Shown here one piece after another: positions 16,735 through 25,756 of a DNA stretch of 64,000 nt. The stretch covers positions 1 through 64,000 of the forward strand of contig RZYM01000005.1 in NCBI GenBank assembly GCA_009930305.1, given 5' to 3'. The position numbers and the translations under genes were made by a program. The DNA is from Bacteroidia bacterium (lineage in GTDB: Bacteria; Bacteroidota; Bacteroidia; Bacteroidales; Paludibacteraceae). The notes beneath the pieces were generated by a model. That model had not been told where the DNA came from. It ran no database searches and worked only from the letters and a program-made list of their open reading frames with translations. Position 1 is the stretch's first letter. Each line of letters opens with the position of its first letter.

Positions 16735-17472
16735 CTATTTTGTAGAGAAGAAATAACCATATCCTTGTCGTGTAGTTAGACGTTTGTCGTATGGTACTAT
16801 TTTTTTTCTGAGTCGGGTGATATTTACGTCAATTGTGCGGTCTAATACAAAGGCATCACCATCCCATACACTATTTAGTAATTGCTCACGCGATAGTACT
16901 GTGTCAGGCTTTTGTAGGAAAAGAGATAATAATTCGTATTCTTTTTTTGTTAGTGAAATCTCATTATCTCCGATAAATGCTGTTTTATTTGTGAGATTCA
17001 GAATTAGTTTGTCAAATCCTATACTCTCAGCATTTTGTGTATCTGCAATAGACTCCAGTATATGTAAATCAGGTTGTATGACTTTTGTATTTAAAAAGCC
17101 TTGAGAACTGCGCTTTAAAACTGCTTTAACACGAGCTATTACTTCGTTTATTGAAAAAGGTTTGGATATGTAATCGTCAGCTCCAATTGCGAATCCTGTT
17201 AATTTGTCGTTTTCTGTATCCTTTGCTGTTAAATATATAATAGGGATATTAGCTGTCTCATCACTCTTTTTGATGGCAGATCCAAGTTTGAATCCTGACA
17301 TTTCACCCATCATGACATCAAGCAAGAACAAGCGGTAAACACTCAGGTCTTGCTTAAGTGCGTCTTCTGCAGAATATGCTACATCAACAATAAAACCGGC
17401 TTTTTCAAGATTGTATTGAAGTATTTCACACAAATCTTCTTCGTCGTCAACTACTAAGATGCGTTCTGTCAT
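16735..17472 (-). CDS. OmpR/PhoB-type response regulator, orphan (RprY-like)
   Basis: 245 residues. The receiver domain (1-120) has acidic pocket Asp9-Asp10-Glu11, phospho-acceptor Asp52 (LLDVMMGEMSG), a conserved Thr (YLTAKD) and Lys (ISKPFS). The winged-helix DNA-binding domain (about 148-245) ends in LDRTIDVNITRLRKKI and YGYFF, typical of OmpR proteins. It resembles RprY of Bacteroides. No histidine kinase is encoded anywhere in the window, so its partner lies elsewhere. The promoter at 17498-17526 overlaps the end of the upstream gene. Confidence 0.93.
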   Translation of the reverse strand: MTERILVVDDEEDLCEILQYNLEKAGFIVDVAYSAEDALKQDLSVYRLFLLDVMMGEMSGFKLGSAIKKSDETANIPIIYLTAKDTENDKLTGFAIGADDYISKPFSINEVIARVKAVLKRSSQGFLNTKVIQPDLHILESIADTQNAESIGFDKLILNLTNKTAFIGDNEISLTKKEYELLSLFLQKPDTVLSREQLLNSVWDGDAFVLDRTIDVNITRLRKKIVPYDKRLTTRQGYGYFFSTK

Positions 17473-17497
17473 GGCGTTTTTGATATTGTTTTATTAG

Positions 17498-17526
17498 CAA
17501 AATTAAAAATTATTTTTTAAAAACAA
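17498..17526 (-). promoter_or_regulatory. Promoter of the response-regulator gene
   Basis: On the minus strand TTG (17524-17526), 18 bases, TAATTTTG (17498-17505). The TTG lies inside the last codons of the DUF486 gene. Confidence 0.7.
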
Positions 17527-17878
17527 AATATACTGCTAAAATTAGGAATATAAAACCGACTAAGTGGTTCCATCGTAGAGTTTCTGTTTTAAATGCGATG
17601 GTCGAAAATAATGTAAATATAACAAGTGTAATAACTTCTTGTATCACCTTTAGTTCAAGTAATGAAAATGGACCTCCATTACCCTTAAAACCGACTCTGT
17701 TTGCCGGTACCTGAAAACAATACTCAAAGAATGCGATGCCCCAACTAATCAAAATTATTGCAATTACAGGTAATGTTGAAAACCATTTGAATTCTTTGAA
17801 TTTGAGATGACCATACCAAGCTAATGTCATAAAGGTATTTGAAATTACTAACAATAAAATGGTATAAAAACCTTTCAT
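17510..17878 (-). CDS. DUF486 / DMT-like small membrane protein
   Basis: 122 residues with four predicted membrane helices (about 4-22, 36-52, 74-95, 101-119). The signatures NTFMTLAWYGHLK near the start and SWGIAFFEYCFQVPANRVG in the middle identify the DUF486 family, small four-helix proteins related to drug/metabolite transporters. Their substrate is unknown. It is 13 bases after the thioesterase gene and likely in one transcript with it and the T9SS plug gene. Confidence 0.88.
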   Translation of the reverse strand: MKGFYTILLLVISNTFMTLAWYGHLKFKEFKWFSTLPVIAIILISWGIAFFEYCFQVPANRVGFKGNGGPFSLLELKVIQEVITLVIFTLFSTIAFKTETLRWNHLVGFIFLILAVYFVFKK

Positions 17879-17891
17879 TTTATTCTACTTT

Positions 17892-18290
17892 TTATTTGTT
17901 TGTAAGTAACTTGTTTAAATCATCACAAATGCTAAGTTCCCCGTTAATTAAGCATACATTTTCAGCTTTTGCACGAACGCAAAGTCTCATCTCTGGAAAT
18001 TTATAAATTTCATGATAGAATATTTGTTTTACTCCATCAATGCTCACACGAACTTGAGATACAAATTCGTCCATACTGCGTAAGGGACTTTTATATGCGA
18101 TTTCTACACGTGCAATTACTGCATCAATGCCTTTGGCATGTAAATCGGCAAAACTTATTCCTTTTGTAAGTATAAATTCGTGCCGTGTATGTTCCATGTA
18201 ATGTTGGTAGTTGGCGTTGTTTACAATTCCTTGTAGGTCGCATTCGTAGTCGCGAACCTTAAACTTCAATTCAAAATCGGGATTCTTCAT
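17892..18290 (-). CDS. Acyl-CoA thioesterase, hot-dog fold (YbgC/4-HBT-like)
   Basis: 132 residues. The catalytic pattern RDYECDLQGIVNNANYQHYMEHTRHE (split around residues 13-37) holds the conserved Asp before GIVNNA and the Y-x-x-Y/E-x-x-R helix of 4-hydroxybenzoyl-CoA thioesterase relatives. Such enzymes release fatty acids or other acids from CoA. The substrate is not predictable. It lies between the plug gene and DUF486, all on the minus strand with short gaps. Confidence 0.9.
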   Translation of the reverse strand: MKNPDFELKFKVRDYECDLQGIVNNANYQHYMEHTRHEFILTKGISFADLHAKGIDAVIARVEIAYKSPLRSMDEFVSQVRVSIDGVKQIFYHEIYKFPEMRLCVRAKAENVCLINGELSICDDLNKLLTNK

Positions 18291-18315
18291 GTTAATTCAA
18301 AAACTAAATTACAAT

Positions 18316-19590
18316 TTATTCTCTTTTATATTGATTAGAATAAACTATTTGATATCCTATTAAACGGTCGTAAAGACTGCCGAATGGATGATGATATACG
18401 TAAACTATATATTCATTATCTGTTTCCCATCTATTTCCTTCAATTTCTTTAGTACTTCCTTTTGTTTCGCCGAATGGAACGAAAGCATACAAATAATCGT
18501 ATCCGCCTTGTTTTAAAAGTAAAACCTTTTCGTACGAACCGGTTTCGTAATTATATTTCATTCGAGAATTATCGTCAAATCTATTGCCTGTTATTTCACC
18601 CAAAATATAAACATCTCCACTTAAATAAGGAATCTCCATAGGCAAAGAGAAATGAGTAAAGAAATAATCGCCTTCTGTTTCTGAATAGTCAGAATTTTGA
18701 ACATTGATGATGTATCTGCCTGCAATATCTTGCCAATATTCGTATTCTTTATTTGACTTTATAACATCAGGGTACAAAGTAGCATGATAATATGGTTTGA
18801 AATAATCAATACTTTCAATTTGTCTACTAATGACGCGTGTAGAAGAAATATCAAACTCGCGATATTCGTTTCCAGCTTCAAAAATAAGATTCTTGTTGAG
18901 CTTGTAATTTATTTTGTGCTGTTCGTAAAAGCTAGGTTGTGTAAGCACAGCTTGATTATCTGTACGGCTATTTTGTTGCACTATAACTTTAAGTTCGGTT
19001 GAAGGTTGATTAATGGCATAGTCGGGATAATCGATGGATAATTCCATTTGCTGATAATCTTTTTTGTAACTGATGTCTGTGATAGGACTTACCGAGCAAT
19101 TAATTTGAACTAAACTTTCAACTACCATGAATCTAGCTGTTAGCACAGGATCATCCTTTTCGTTATTAGGGTATATTGAAATAATATAGTTGCCTGATAT
19201 AGCACATGTTACATCTTCGTTTGGAAAGGTAAGCGTATAATGTGTATACGGGAAATACGTATTTACAGAAGTCTCATAATTCCGAATAAATCCTCCATCA
19301 AAGCCATTCAAATACTGAAATTCGGTTAGCTGAGATTTTGTCCAATCTGCATTGCAATGTATAATATTATAAGAGTAAGTATTTATTTCGGGCGATAGGT
19401 CATCAAACGACAATGTCAATTTATCTTTTCCTCCTAATTCGATAATAGGGTAGTATGGTGTACGTGATAAGTTTTCAATCTGAACTGTCTTGATGTTTTT
19501 GTTCAAAGATTTTGTTTCGTACACAACTGTTCCTGCAAAACTGTATGTGAATGCCATAAAGGCAATATATATAAGGTTAAATCGTTTCAT
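18316..19590 (-). CDS. Type IX secretion translocon plug protein (DUF5103 family)
   Basis: 424 residues with a signal peptide (MKRFNLIYIAFMAFTYSFAG). The mature part begins YETKSLNKNIKTVQIENLSRTPYYPII and continues with NADWTKSQLTEFQYLNGFDGG, both typical of DUF5103. Members of this family act as the periplasmic plug of the SprA/Sov outer-membrane channel of the T9SS, known from Flavobacterium work. Here the role is inferred from family resemblance and from a T9SS cargo gene (the amylase at 55402) in the same window. A TAACTTTG box ends 4 bases before the ATG, predicting an almost leaderless mRNA. Confidence 0.85.
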   Translation of the reverse strand: MKRFNLIYIAFMAFTYSFAGTVVYETKSLNKNIKTVQIENLSRTPYYPIIELGGKDKLTLSFDDLSPEINTYSYNIIHCNADWTKSQLTEFQYLNGFDGGFIRNYETSVNTYFPYTHYTLTFPNEDVTCAISGNYIISIYPNNEKDDPVLTARFMVVESLVQINCSVSPITDISYKKDYQQMELSIDYPDYAINQPSTELKVIVQQNSRTDNQAVLTQPSFYEQHKINYKLNKNLIFEAGNEYREFDISSTRVISRQIESIDYFKPYYHATLYPDVIKSNKEYEYWQDIAGRYIINVQNSDYSETEGDYFFTHFSLPMEIPYLSGDVYILGEITGNRFDDNSRMKYNYETGSYEKVLLLKQGGYDYLYAFVPFGETKGSTKEIEGNRWETDNEYIVYVYHHPFGSLYDRLIGYQIVYSNQYKRE

Positions 19591-19594
19591 GTTG

Positions 19595-19602
19595 CAAAGT
19601 TA
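19595..19602 (-). promoter_or_regulatory. Promoter -7 box of the T9SS plug gene
   Basis: TAACTTTG on the minus strand, 4 bases from the ATG at 19590. No TTG at -33. Confidence 0.55.
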
Positions 19603-19757
19603 CGAAATTAAGCTGAAAGGAATACTATTTTGGGCAATATTCGATTGTTTAATCACTTGTATATTTTGTTATAACTGAAGGTATAAAACAAACAGAATGG
19701 ACTTTAAAAATATTAAAAAAAAGCGCTTAATTTTGCTGATTTTTCGATGAAAATATA

Positions 19758-19787
19758 TTGTATTGTGGAATAAAAAAAGTAATTTTG
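19758..19787 (+). promoter_or_regulatory. Promoter of the nqr operon
   Basis: TTG (19758-19760), exactly 19 bases, TAATTTTG (19780-19787). A second TAATTTTG at 19728-19735 may be a tandem promoter. The leader is about 30 bases. Confidence 0.75.
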
Positions 19788-19823
19788 CGGAGTTTTTTTA
19801 AAGACACTAATATATAACATTTT

Positions 19824-21173
19824 ATGGCAGATGTAATAAAATTAAAAAAAGGCCTTGACATTCGACTCGATGGAGCAGCTGAATTAGTCTATGGTCGGGC
19901 ATCGCAATCTGAAATGATAGGGTTTAATCCTGATGATTTTTATGGTATGGTGCCAAAGCCGGTTCTCAAACCCGGTGATGCCGTGAAGATAGGGACAATA
20001 TTGTTCGTAGACAAGAATCACCCGAATTTAAAGGTCGTTTCTCCTGTTAGCGGCGAGTTGATGGCAGTAAACCGCGGTGAGCGTCGCAAAATTTTGGATA
20101 TTGTAGTTAAAAACGATTTCAAAATGGAGCAAGAAAGTATCAAAACTGTTGATTTAAACTCTTCAGCAGATGAAATTAAACAATCATTTTCGGATGCAGG
20201 TCTGTTCGCATTTGTTAAACAACGTCCATACGACGTTATGGCAAATCCAGATGATACTCCTAAAGCGATTTTTGTTTCTACTTTCGATAATGCTCCTCTC
20301 GCTCCTGATTTTGATTTTATCTTTAAAAATGAGCAATCCGATTTCCAAAACGGAATAGATGCATTGTCTAAAATTGCACCCGTTTATGTTGGAATCAAAA
20401 ATGGAACAACAACTTTTTTTCATATAAAAAATGCTACAGTTACTGCATTTGAAGGGAATTATCCTTCATGTAATGTAGGTGTTCAAATTAATCACGTTAA
20501 TCCTATTAATAAAGGTGATATCGTTTGGACAATAACAGCTCAAGATGTTGTGTGCATGGGACGTTTTGTAGGTAAAGGCATTCTTGATTTTTCTAGAACT
20601 ATTGCACTTGCAGGAACAGAGGCTAATCAGAAAGCTTATTACAAAATGATTTTGGGCGAATCTTTAGCACAAATTTTAAAAGCAAATATATATGAATCAA
20701 CAGCTCGCATTGTTTCAGGTAATCCTCTTTCAGGAAAACAAACAACTGCTGATGCTTGGTTGAGTCCTTTCGTATCACAAATTACCGCTTTGAAAGATGG
20801 TAAAGACGAGCATGAATTTATCGGTTGGATAATGCCTCGTTTTGACAAATATAGCGTAAGTGGTTCTTTCTTTACAAAATTTTTAATGAAACTTTGTCCT
20901 AAGAAAACCTTCAGTTTTGATACTCGTATTTTAGGTGGACATCGTCAAATGATAATGTCCGGTGAATACGACAAGGTAATGCCAATGGATATATATCCTG
21001 AATATTTGATAAAAGCAATATTAGCAGGAGATATTGATAAAATGGAAGCTTTGGGTATTTATGAAGTGGCTCCTGAAGATTTTGCAGCTGCCGAATTTGT
21101 ATGCTCTTCTAAAATGGAACTGCAACGCATAGTGCGTGAAGGTTTGGATATGTTGCGTAAAGAAATGTGTTAA
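19824..21173 (+). CDS. nqrA: Na+-translocating NADH:quinone reductase subunit A
   Basis: 449 residues, the normal length. It begins KLKKGLDIRLDGAAEL, the hallmark of NqrA, and contains GDAVKIGTILFVDKNHPNL and SPVSGELMAVNRGERR, the biotinyl-lipoyl-like fold shared with RnfC. A conserved Cys near LKPGD-type C-terminal repeats is not seen, and there is no Fe-S motif, as expected. NqrA is the peripheral cytoplasmic subunit that contributes to quinone binding. First gene of the complete nqrABCDEF operon. Confidence 0.98.
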   Translation: MADVIKLKKGLDIRLDGAAELVYGRASQSEMIGFNPDDFYGMVPKPVLKPGDAVKIGTILFVDKNHPNLKVVSPVSGELMAVNRGERRKILDIVVKNDFKMEQESIKTVDLNSSADEIKQSFSDAGLFAFVKQRPYDVMANPDDTPKAIFVSTFDNAPLAPDFDFIFKNEQSDFQNGIDALSKIAPVYVGIKNGTTTFFHIKNATVTAFEGNYPSCNVGVQINHVNPINKGDIVWTITAQDVVCMGRFVGKGILDFSRTIALAGTEANQKAYYKMILGESLAQILKANIYESTARIVSGNPLSGKQTTADAWLSPFVSQITALKDGKDEHEFIGWIMPRFDKYSVSGSFFTKFLMKLCPKKTFSFDTRILGGHRQMIMSGEYDKVMPMDIYPEYLIKAILAGDIDKMEALGIYEVAPEDFAAAEFVCSSKMELQRIVREGLDMLRKEMC

Positions 21174-21197
21174 TTGAAAATTAGAAAACAAAATAAA

Positions 21198-22415
21198 ATG
21201 AATACGTTAAGAAACTTACTCGATAAAATTAAGCCTACTTTCTCAGAGGGTGGCAAATTATCGATGTTCCGCTCTGTGTTCGACGGCTTTGAAACTTTCT
21301 TGTTCGTGCCGAACGAAACGTCAAAGCCATTAGGTGCCCAAATTCATGATGCTGTTGATTCAAAACGTATTATGATAATGGTAGTAATCGCCTTGATTCC
21401 AGCTCTCTTGTTTGGTATGTACAATGTAGGATACCAACACTTCTTGTCTGTTGGTCAGTTGGCAACGACAGGATTTTTCCCTATATTCTGGTATGGCTTT
21501 TTAGCTGTACTACCTAAAATTATCGTATCCTATTTAGTCGGTTTGGGTATAGAATTTACCGTAGCACAATGGAAAGGTGAAGAGATTCATGAAGGATTCC
21601 TTGTAACAGGATTTTTGATTCCTATGATAATTCCTGTTGATTGTCCATTATGGATTTTGGCAATAGCAACTGCTTTTGCTGTAATCTTTGCTAAAGAAAT
21701 TTTCGGTGGTACCGGAATGAATATATTAAATGTAGCGTTGATTACACGTGTATTCTTATTCTTTGCTTATCCAACAAAAATGTCAGGAGATAGCGTTTGG
21801 ATACGTACAACCGATGTATGTGGAATAGGTGAAGGACAATTAATTGATGGATTTTCAGGAGCAACACCTCTTGGTCAGTTAGCAACTGCAACCGGTTCAA
21901 CAGTCAATTTAACCGATGCAGCAGGAAATTCAATAAGTATATTGGATGCCATTTTGGGATTTATTCCGGGTTCAATAGGTGAAACAAGTGTAATAGCTAT
22001 AGCATTAGGTGCTATCCTATTATTAGTTACACGTATTGCAAGTTGGAAAACAATGCTTTCTGTGTTTGCCGGTGGTGCATTTATGGCCTTTATATTTAAT
22101 ATAAGCGGAATTGATACAGCTGCTGCGAACTTACCTTGGTATTATCATTTAGTATTAGGTGGTTTTGCTTTTGGTGCTGTGTTTATGGCAACAGATCCTG
22201 TTACATCATCACGTACCGAATGCGGTAAATGGGTATACGGTTTCTTAATAGGTGTTATGGCTATAGTTATTAGAGTTTTGAATCCCGGATATCCGGAAGG
22301 CATGATGTTAGCTATATTACTTATGAACTTGTTCGCTCCACTAATTGACTATTATGTTGTTCAACGTAATATATCAAAAAGAGCAAAACGTATAGCAAAA
22401 TCAGTTAAACAATAA
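21198..22415 (+). CDS. nqrB: Na+-translocating NADH:quinone reductase subunit B
   Basis: 405 residues from the ATG at 21198; an in-frame TTG directly after the nqrA stop (21174) is less likely. About ten membrane helices are visible. The covalent FMN site is in GFSGATPLGQL, Thr223 in this numbering. NqrB also binds riboflavin and forms part of the sodium channel. The gene starts 24 bases after nqrA. Confidence 0.97.
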   Translation: MNTLRNLLDKIKPTFSEGGKLSMFRSVFDGFETFLFVPNETSKPLGAQIHDAVDSKRIMIMVVIALIPALLFGMYNVGYQHFLSVGQLATTGFFPIFWYGFLAVLPKIIVSYLVGLGIEFTVAQWKGEEIHEGFLVTGFLIPMIIPVDCPLWILAIATAFAVIFAKEIFGGTGMNILNVALITRVFLFFAYPTKMSGDSVWIRTTDVCGIGEGQLIDGFSGATPLGQLATATGSTVNLTDAAGNSISILDAILGFIPGSIGETSVIAIALGAILLLVTRIASWKTMLSVFAGGAFMAFIFNISGIDTAAANLPWYYHLVLGGFAFGAVFMATDPVTSSRTECGKWVYGFLIGVMAIVIRVLNPGYPEGMMLAILLMNLFAPLIDYYVVQRNISKRAKRIAKSVKQ

Positions 22416-22428
22416 AAATCCGAAGAAA

Positions 22429-23118
22429 ATGAATACGAATAGTAATACATATACGGTTATATACGCTTCGGTCGTAGTAATTGTGGTAGCATTCTTGATG
22501 GCTTTTGTAGCTGCTGCTTTAAAAGACAAACAAGACGAGAATGTTGTACTTGATAAGAAGAAACAAATTCTTAGTGCATTGAATGTAGATACGAAAGATA
22601 AAGATCCAGCTCAGTTGTATAAGGATTGTGTTAAATACGAGTATATCCTTAATGCAAAAGGTGATACTTTAGCTGAAGAAGGTGGATTCTTGATTGATGT
22701 AAAAGTTGAAAATTCGAAAGCTTTAGACGAACGTCAATTACCTTTGTACGTATGTAGTATTAATGGTGCAACTAAATATGTAATTCCAATGCGTGGAGCA
22801 GGTTTGTGGGGTCCTATTTGGGGATATATTGCTTTAAACGATGATAAAAATACAGTATTTGGTGTTTATTTCTCACATGAAAGCGAAACTCCAGGTTTAG
22901 GTGCAGAAATTGCAACTGATAAATTTAAAATGCCATTCCATGGTAAGCACATTAAACAAAATGGTTCATTTACATCAATAGCTGTAGTAAAACCTGATAA
23001 AACTGCTGAAGGTCTTGATTATGTTGATGGTGTCTCAGGTGGTACAATGACATCACAAGGTGTTAACAACATGCTTAAAGAAGGCATGGGTCAATATGTA
23101 GAATTTTTAAAAAAGTAG
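22429..23118 (+). CDS. nqrC: Na+-translocating NADH:quinone reductase subunit C
   Basis: 229 residues. One N-terminal membrane helix (about 8-28) anchors a periplasmic FMN domain. The flavin attaches through a phosphoester at Thr206 in GVSGGTMTSQGV, close to the usual SGAT motif. This covalent attachment needs the ApbE flavin transferase, which is not in the window. GLWGPIWGYIAL and HESETPGLGAEI are also standard NqrC blocks. Confidence 0.97.
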   Translation: MNTNSNTYTVIYASVVVIVVAFLMAFVAAALKDKQDENVVLDKKKQILSALNVDTKDKDPAQLYKDCVKYEYILNAKGDTLAEEGGFLIDVKVENSKALDERQLPLYVCSINGATKYVIPMRGAGLWGPIWGYIALNDDKNTVFGVYFSHESETPGLGAEIATDKFKMPFHGKHIKQNGSFTSIAVVKPDKTAEGLDYVDGVSGGTMTSQGVNNMLKEGMGQYVEFLKK

Positions 23119-23130
23119 GAGGAAAATAAG

Positions 23131-23748
23131 ATGTCAAGTCAAATTAAAGAAACATTTGTTTCTCCGTTAAATATTAACAACCCGGTAACTGTTCAGATAT
23201 TGGGTATTTGTTCTGCTCTTGCCGTAACAGCAAAGTTGGAACCGGCTTTGGTTATGGGATGTTCTGTTGCAATAATTGTTGCAGTATCAAATCTTGTAAT
23301 CTCATTATTGCGTAATACAATACCTATGCGTATACGTATTATTGTTCAATTAGTTGTAGTTGCAGCACTTGTAACAATTGTAAGCCAAATGTTGAAAGCA
23401 TTTGCTTATGACGTAAGTGTACAATTGTCAGTTTATGTCGGCTTAATTATTACCAATTGCATCTTAATGGGACGCTTGGAAGCATTTGCAATGGCAAATC
23501 GTCCATGGGAATCATTTGTAGATGGTTTAGGTAATGGTTTCGGATATGCAATTATTTTAGTTATTGTAGCATTTATCCGCGAGTTGCTTGGCTCAGGTAG
23601 CTTGTTCGGATTCCAAGTAATACCGCAAAGTTTTTATGACTTCGGTTATATGAATTGTGGTTTGATGTTAATGCCTCCAATGGCTCTTATAATATTAGGA
23701 TGTATAATTTGGGCTCAAAGAGCTAAATATCCTGAATTACAAAATTAA
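23131..23748 (+). CDS. nqrD: Na+-translocating NADH:quinone reductase subunit D
   Basis: 205 residues, six membrane helices. [17 protein letters not shown] near the start and [18 protein letters not shown] in the middle are the conserved inner-membrane helices that, with NqrE, hold an iron centre between the subunits; the Cys of GICSAL and of TNCILMGR are the expected ligands. Confidence 0.97.
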   Translation: MSSQIKETFVSPLNINNPVTVQILGICSALAVTAKLEPALVMGCSVAIIVAVSNLVISLLRNTIPMRIRIIVQLVVVAALVTIVSQMLKAFAYDVSVQLSVYVGLIITNCILMGRLEAFAMANRPWESFVDGLGNGFGYAIILVIVAFIRELLGSGSLFGFQVIPQSFYDFGYMNCGLMLMPPMALIILGCIIWAQRAKYPELQN

Positions 23749-23771
23749 TAACCCATAAAAGTAATAATAAA

Positions 23772-24371
23772 ATGGAAAGTCTATTTGGTTTGTTCGTAAA
23801 GTCGATATTTGTCGATAATATGATTTTTGCATACTTTTTGGGAATGTGTTCATTCTTGGCGGTATCAAAAAATGTCAAAACAGCTCTTGGTTTAGGAGTC
23901 GCAGTAATATTCGTTTTGCTTGTTACTGTTCCATTAAACTATTTCTTGGATAATTACGTACTAAAAGCAGATGCATTGGTTGAGGGTATTGATTTAAGCT
24001 TCTTAAGTTTTATCTTATTCATTGCAGTAATTGCCGCTGTAACACAATTAGTTGAAATGGTTGTTGAAAAATTTGCTCCGGCATTATATGCATCATTAGG
24101 TATATTCTTACCTCTAATTGCTGTAAACTGTGCTATTATGGGAGCTTCCTTATTTATGCAGCAAAGAGCTTTTGTAAACGTTGGTGAGGCAACTGTTTAT
24201 GCTTTTGGCTCAGGTATTGGTTGGCTTTTGGCTATTGTATGTTTAGCTGCTGTACGTGAAAAAATGTCATATTCAAATGTTCCTGCTCCTTTACGTGGTC
24301 TTGGAATCACATTTATCACAGTAGGACTAATGGCGATGGCTTTTATGTGTTTTTCTGGTTTAAAACTTTAA
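23772..24371 (+). CDS. nqrE: Na+-translocating NADH:quinone reductase subunit E
   Basis: 199 residues, six membrane helices, paralogous to NqrD in inverted topology. Key blocks are [23 protein letters not shown] and [15 protein letters not shown], each with the conserved Cys. It starts 23 bases after nqrD. Confidence 0.97.
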   Translation: MESLFGLFVKSIFVDNMIFAYFLGMCSFLAVSKNVKTALGLGVAVIFVLLVTVPLNYFLDNYVLKADALVEGIDLSFLSFILFIAVIAAVTQLVEMVVEKFAPALYASLGIFLPLIAVNCAIMGASLFMQQRAFVNVGEATVYAFGSGIGWLLAIVCLAAVREKMSYSNVPAPLRGLGITFITVGLMAMAFMCFSGLKL

Positions 24372-24381
24372 TACAATTAAT

Positions 24382-25668
24382 ATGACAATTTTAGCAATAA
24401 ATGCAACAATGATAGGTTTCAGTGTAGCTGTCTTTTTGGTTGTTATTCTGTTTCTTGTTGTACTATTATTGGTGGCAAAACGCTACTTATCTCCTTCGGG
24501 ATCTGTAAAAGTTACACTTAATGGAGATAAAGAAATTGAGTTGGCTTCAGGAGGTACACTTTTGGGATCATTAGCTGCTGAAGGTGTTTTTTTGCCATCA
24601 GCATGTGGTGGAAAAGGCTCATGTGGTCAATGCAGATGCCAAGTCTTAGAAGGTGGCGGCGAAATTCTACCTACTGAGACAGTACACTTTACACGTAAGC
24701 AAGTAAAAGACAATTGGCGTTTAGGATGTCAAGTAAGAATTAAAAATGATATTTCTTTAAAGGTCCCTGAGTCAGTATTGGGAGTAAAAGAATGGGAATG
24801 TGAAGTTATCTCAAATAAAAATGTTGCAACATTTATCAAAGAATTTATTGTTGCATTACCTGAAGGCGAACATATGGACTTCATTCCAGGTTCTTACGCA
24901 CAAATTAATATTCCTGAATATACAATGGATTACAACAAGGATATAGATAAAGAATTAATCGGTAAGGAATATCTTCCTGCTTGGGAAAATTTCGGTCTGT
25001 TTACCCTTAAATGTACTAATAAAGAATCTACAGTACGTGCATATTCAATGGCTAATTATCCTGCAGAAGGAAATAGAATTATGTTGACTGTTCGTATTGC
25101 AACACCTCCATTTAAGCCGAAACCGGAAGTTGGATTTCAAGATGTAATGCCTGGTATAGCATCTTCTTATATATTTACTTTGAAACCTGGTGACAAGGTA
25201 ATTATGAGTGGTCCTTATGGTGATTTCCATCCTATTTTTGATACAAAGAACGAAATGATATGGATAGGCGGTGGTGCCGGTATGGCTCCGTTGCGTGCTC
25301 AGATAATGCACATGACAAAGACTTTACATACAACAGATCGTGAAATGCATTATTTCTATGGCGCACGTGCTTTGAACGAAGTATTCTACTTATCTGACTT
25401 CCTTGGTTTGGGAAAAGAATTTTCTAATTTCCATTTCCATTTAGCACTTGATAGACCTGATCCTGCAGCAGATGCAGCAGGTGTTAAATATACTGCAGGC
25501 TTTGTGCATAATGTAATGTATGATACATATTTGAAGAATCATGAAGCTCCTGAAGATATTGAATATTACATGTGTGGTCCCGGACCAATGTCTAACGCTG
25601 TTGTTAATATGTTAGATGCTCTAGGAGTTGCCCCTGAATCAATCATGTTTGATAATTTTGGCGGATAA
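24382..25668 (+). CDS. nqrF: Na+-translocating NADH:quinone reductase subunit F
   Basis: 428 residues. One N-terminal helix (about 11-32), then a plant-type ferredoxin domain with Cys75, Cys81, Cys84 and Cys116 as the [2Fe-2S] ligands (ACGGKGSCGQC). The FAD-binding motif is RAYSMANYP and the NADH-binding region is IGGGAGMAPLRAQ with YYMCGPGPM. NqrF takes the hydride from NADH and is the entry point of the pump. The operon ends at the terminator at 25694-25728. Confidence 0.98.
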   Translation: MTILAINATMIGFSVAVFLVVILFLVVLLLVAKRYLSPSGSVKVTLNGDKEIELASGGTLLGSLAAEGVFLPSACGGKGSCGQCRCQVLEGGGEILPTETVHFTRKQVKDNWRLGCQVRIKNDISLKVPESVLGVKEWECEVISNKNVATFIKEFIVALPEGEHMDFIPGSYAQINIPEYTMDYNKDIDKELIGKEYLPAWENFGLFTLKCTNKESTVRAYSMANYPAEGNRIMLTVRIATPPFKPKPEVGFQDVMPGIASSYIFTLKPGDKVIMSGPYGDFHPIFDTKNEMIWIGGGAGMAPLRAQIMHMTKTLHTTDREMHYFYGARALNEVFYLSDFLGLGKEFSNFHFHLALDRPDPAADAAGVKYTAGFVHNVMYDTYLKNHEAPEDIEYYMCGPGPMSNAVVNMLDALGVAPESIMFDNFGG

Positions 25669-25693
25669 AAAATATTTTTTAAATTACTTCAAA

Positions 25694-25728
25694 AATAAGC
25701 TATTGGAAACAATGGCTTATTTTTTTTG
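25694..25728 (+). terminator. Terminator after nqrF
   Basis: Stem AAATAAGC/GCTTATTT with a loop of about 11 bases, followed by eight T residues. Confidence 0.85.
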
Positions 25729-25744
25729 TATAATCATTAAATAG

Positions 25745-25752
25745 TATCTTTG
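25745..25752 (+). promoter_or_regulatory. Promoter -7 box of priA
   Basis: TATCTTTG ends 4 bases before the priA ATG, as in the plug gene. A TTG 16 bases upstream lies at the end of the nqr terminator T run. Confidence 0.55.
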
Positions 25753-25756
25753 TTGT

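Noticed and set aside
21174-21197. TTG start of nqrB directly after the nqrA stop
   Set aside because: The ATG at 21198 gives the usual NqrB N-terminus; the extra eight residues are strongly basic and unlike the family.
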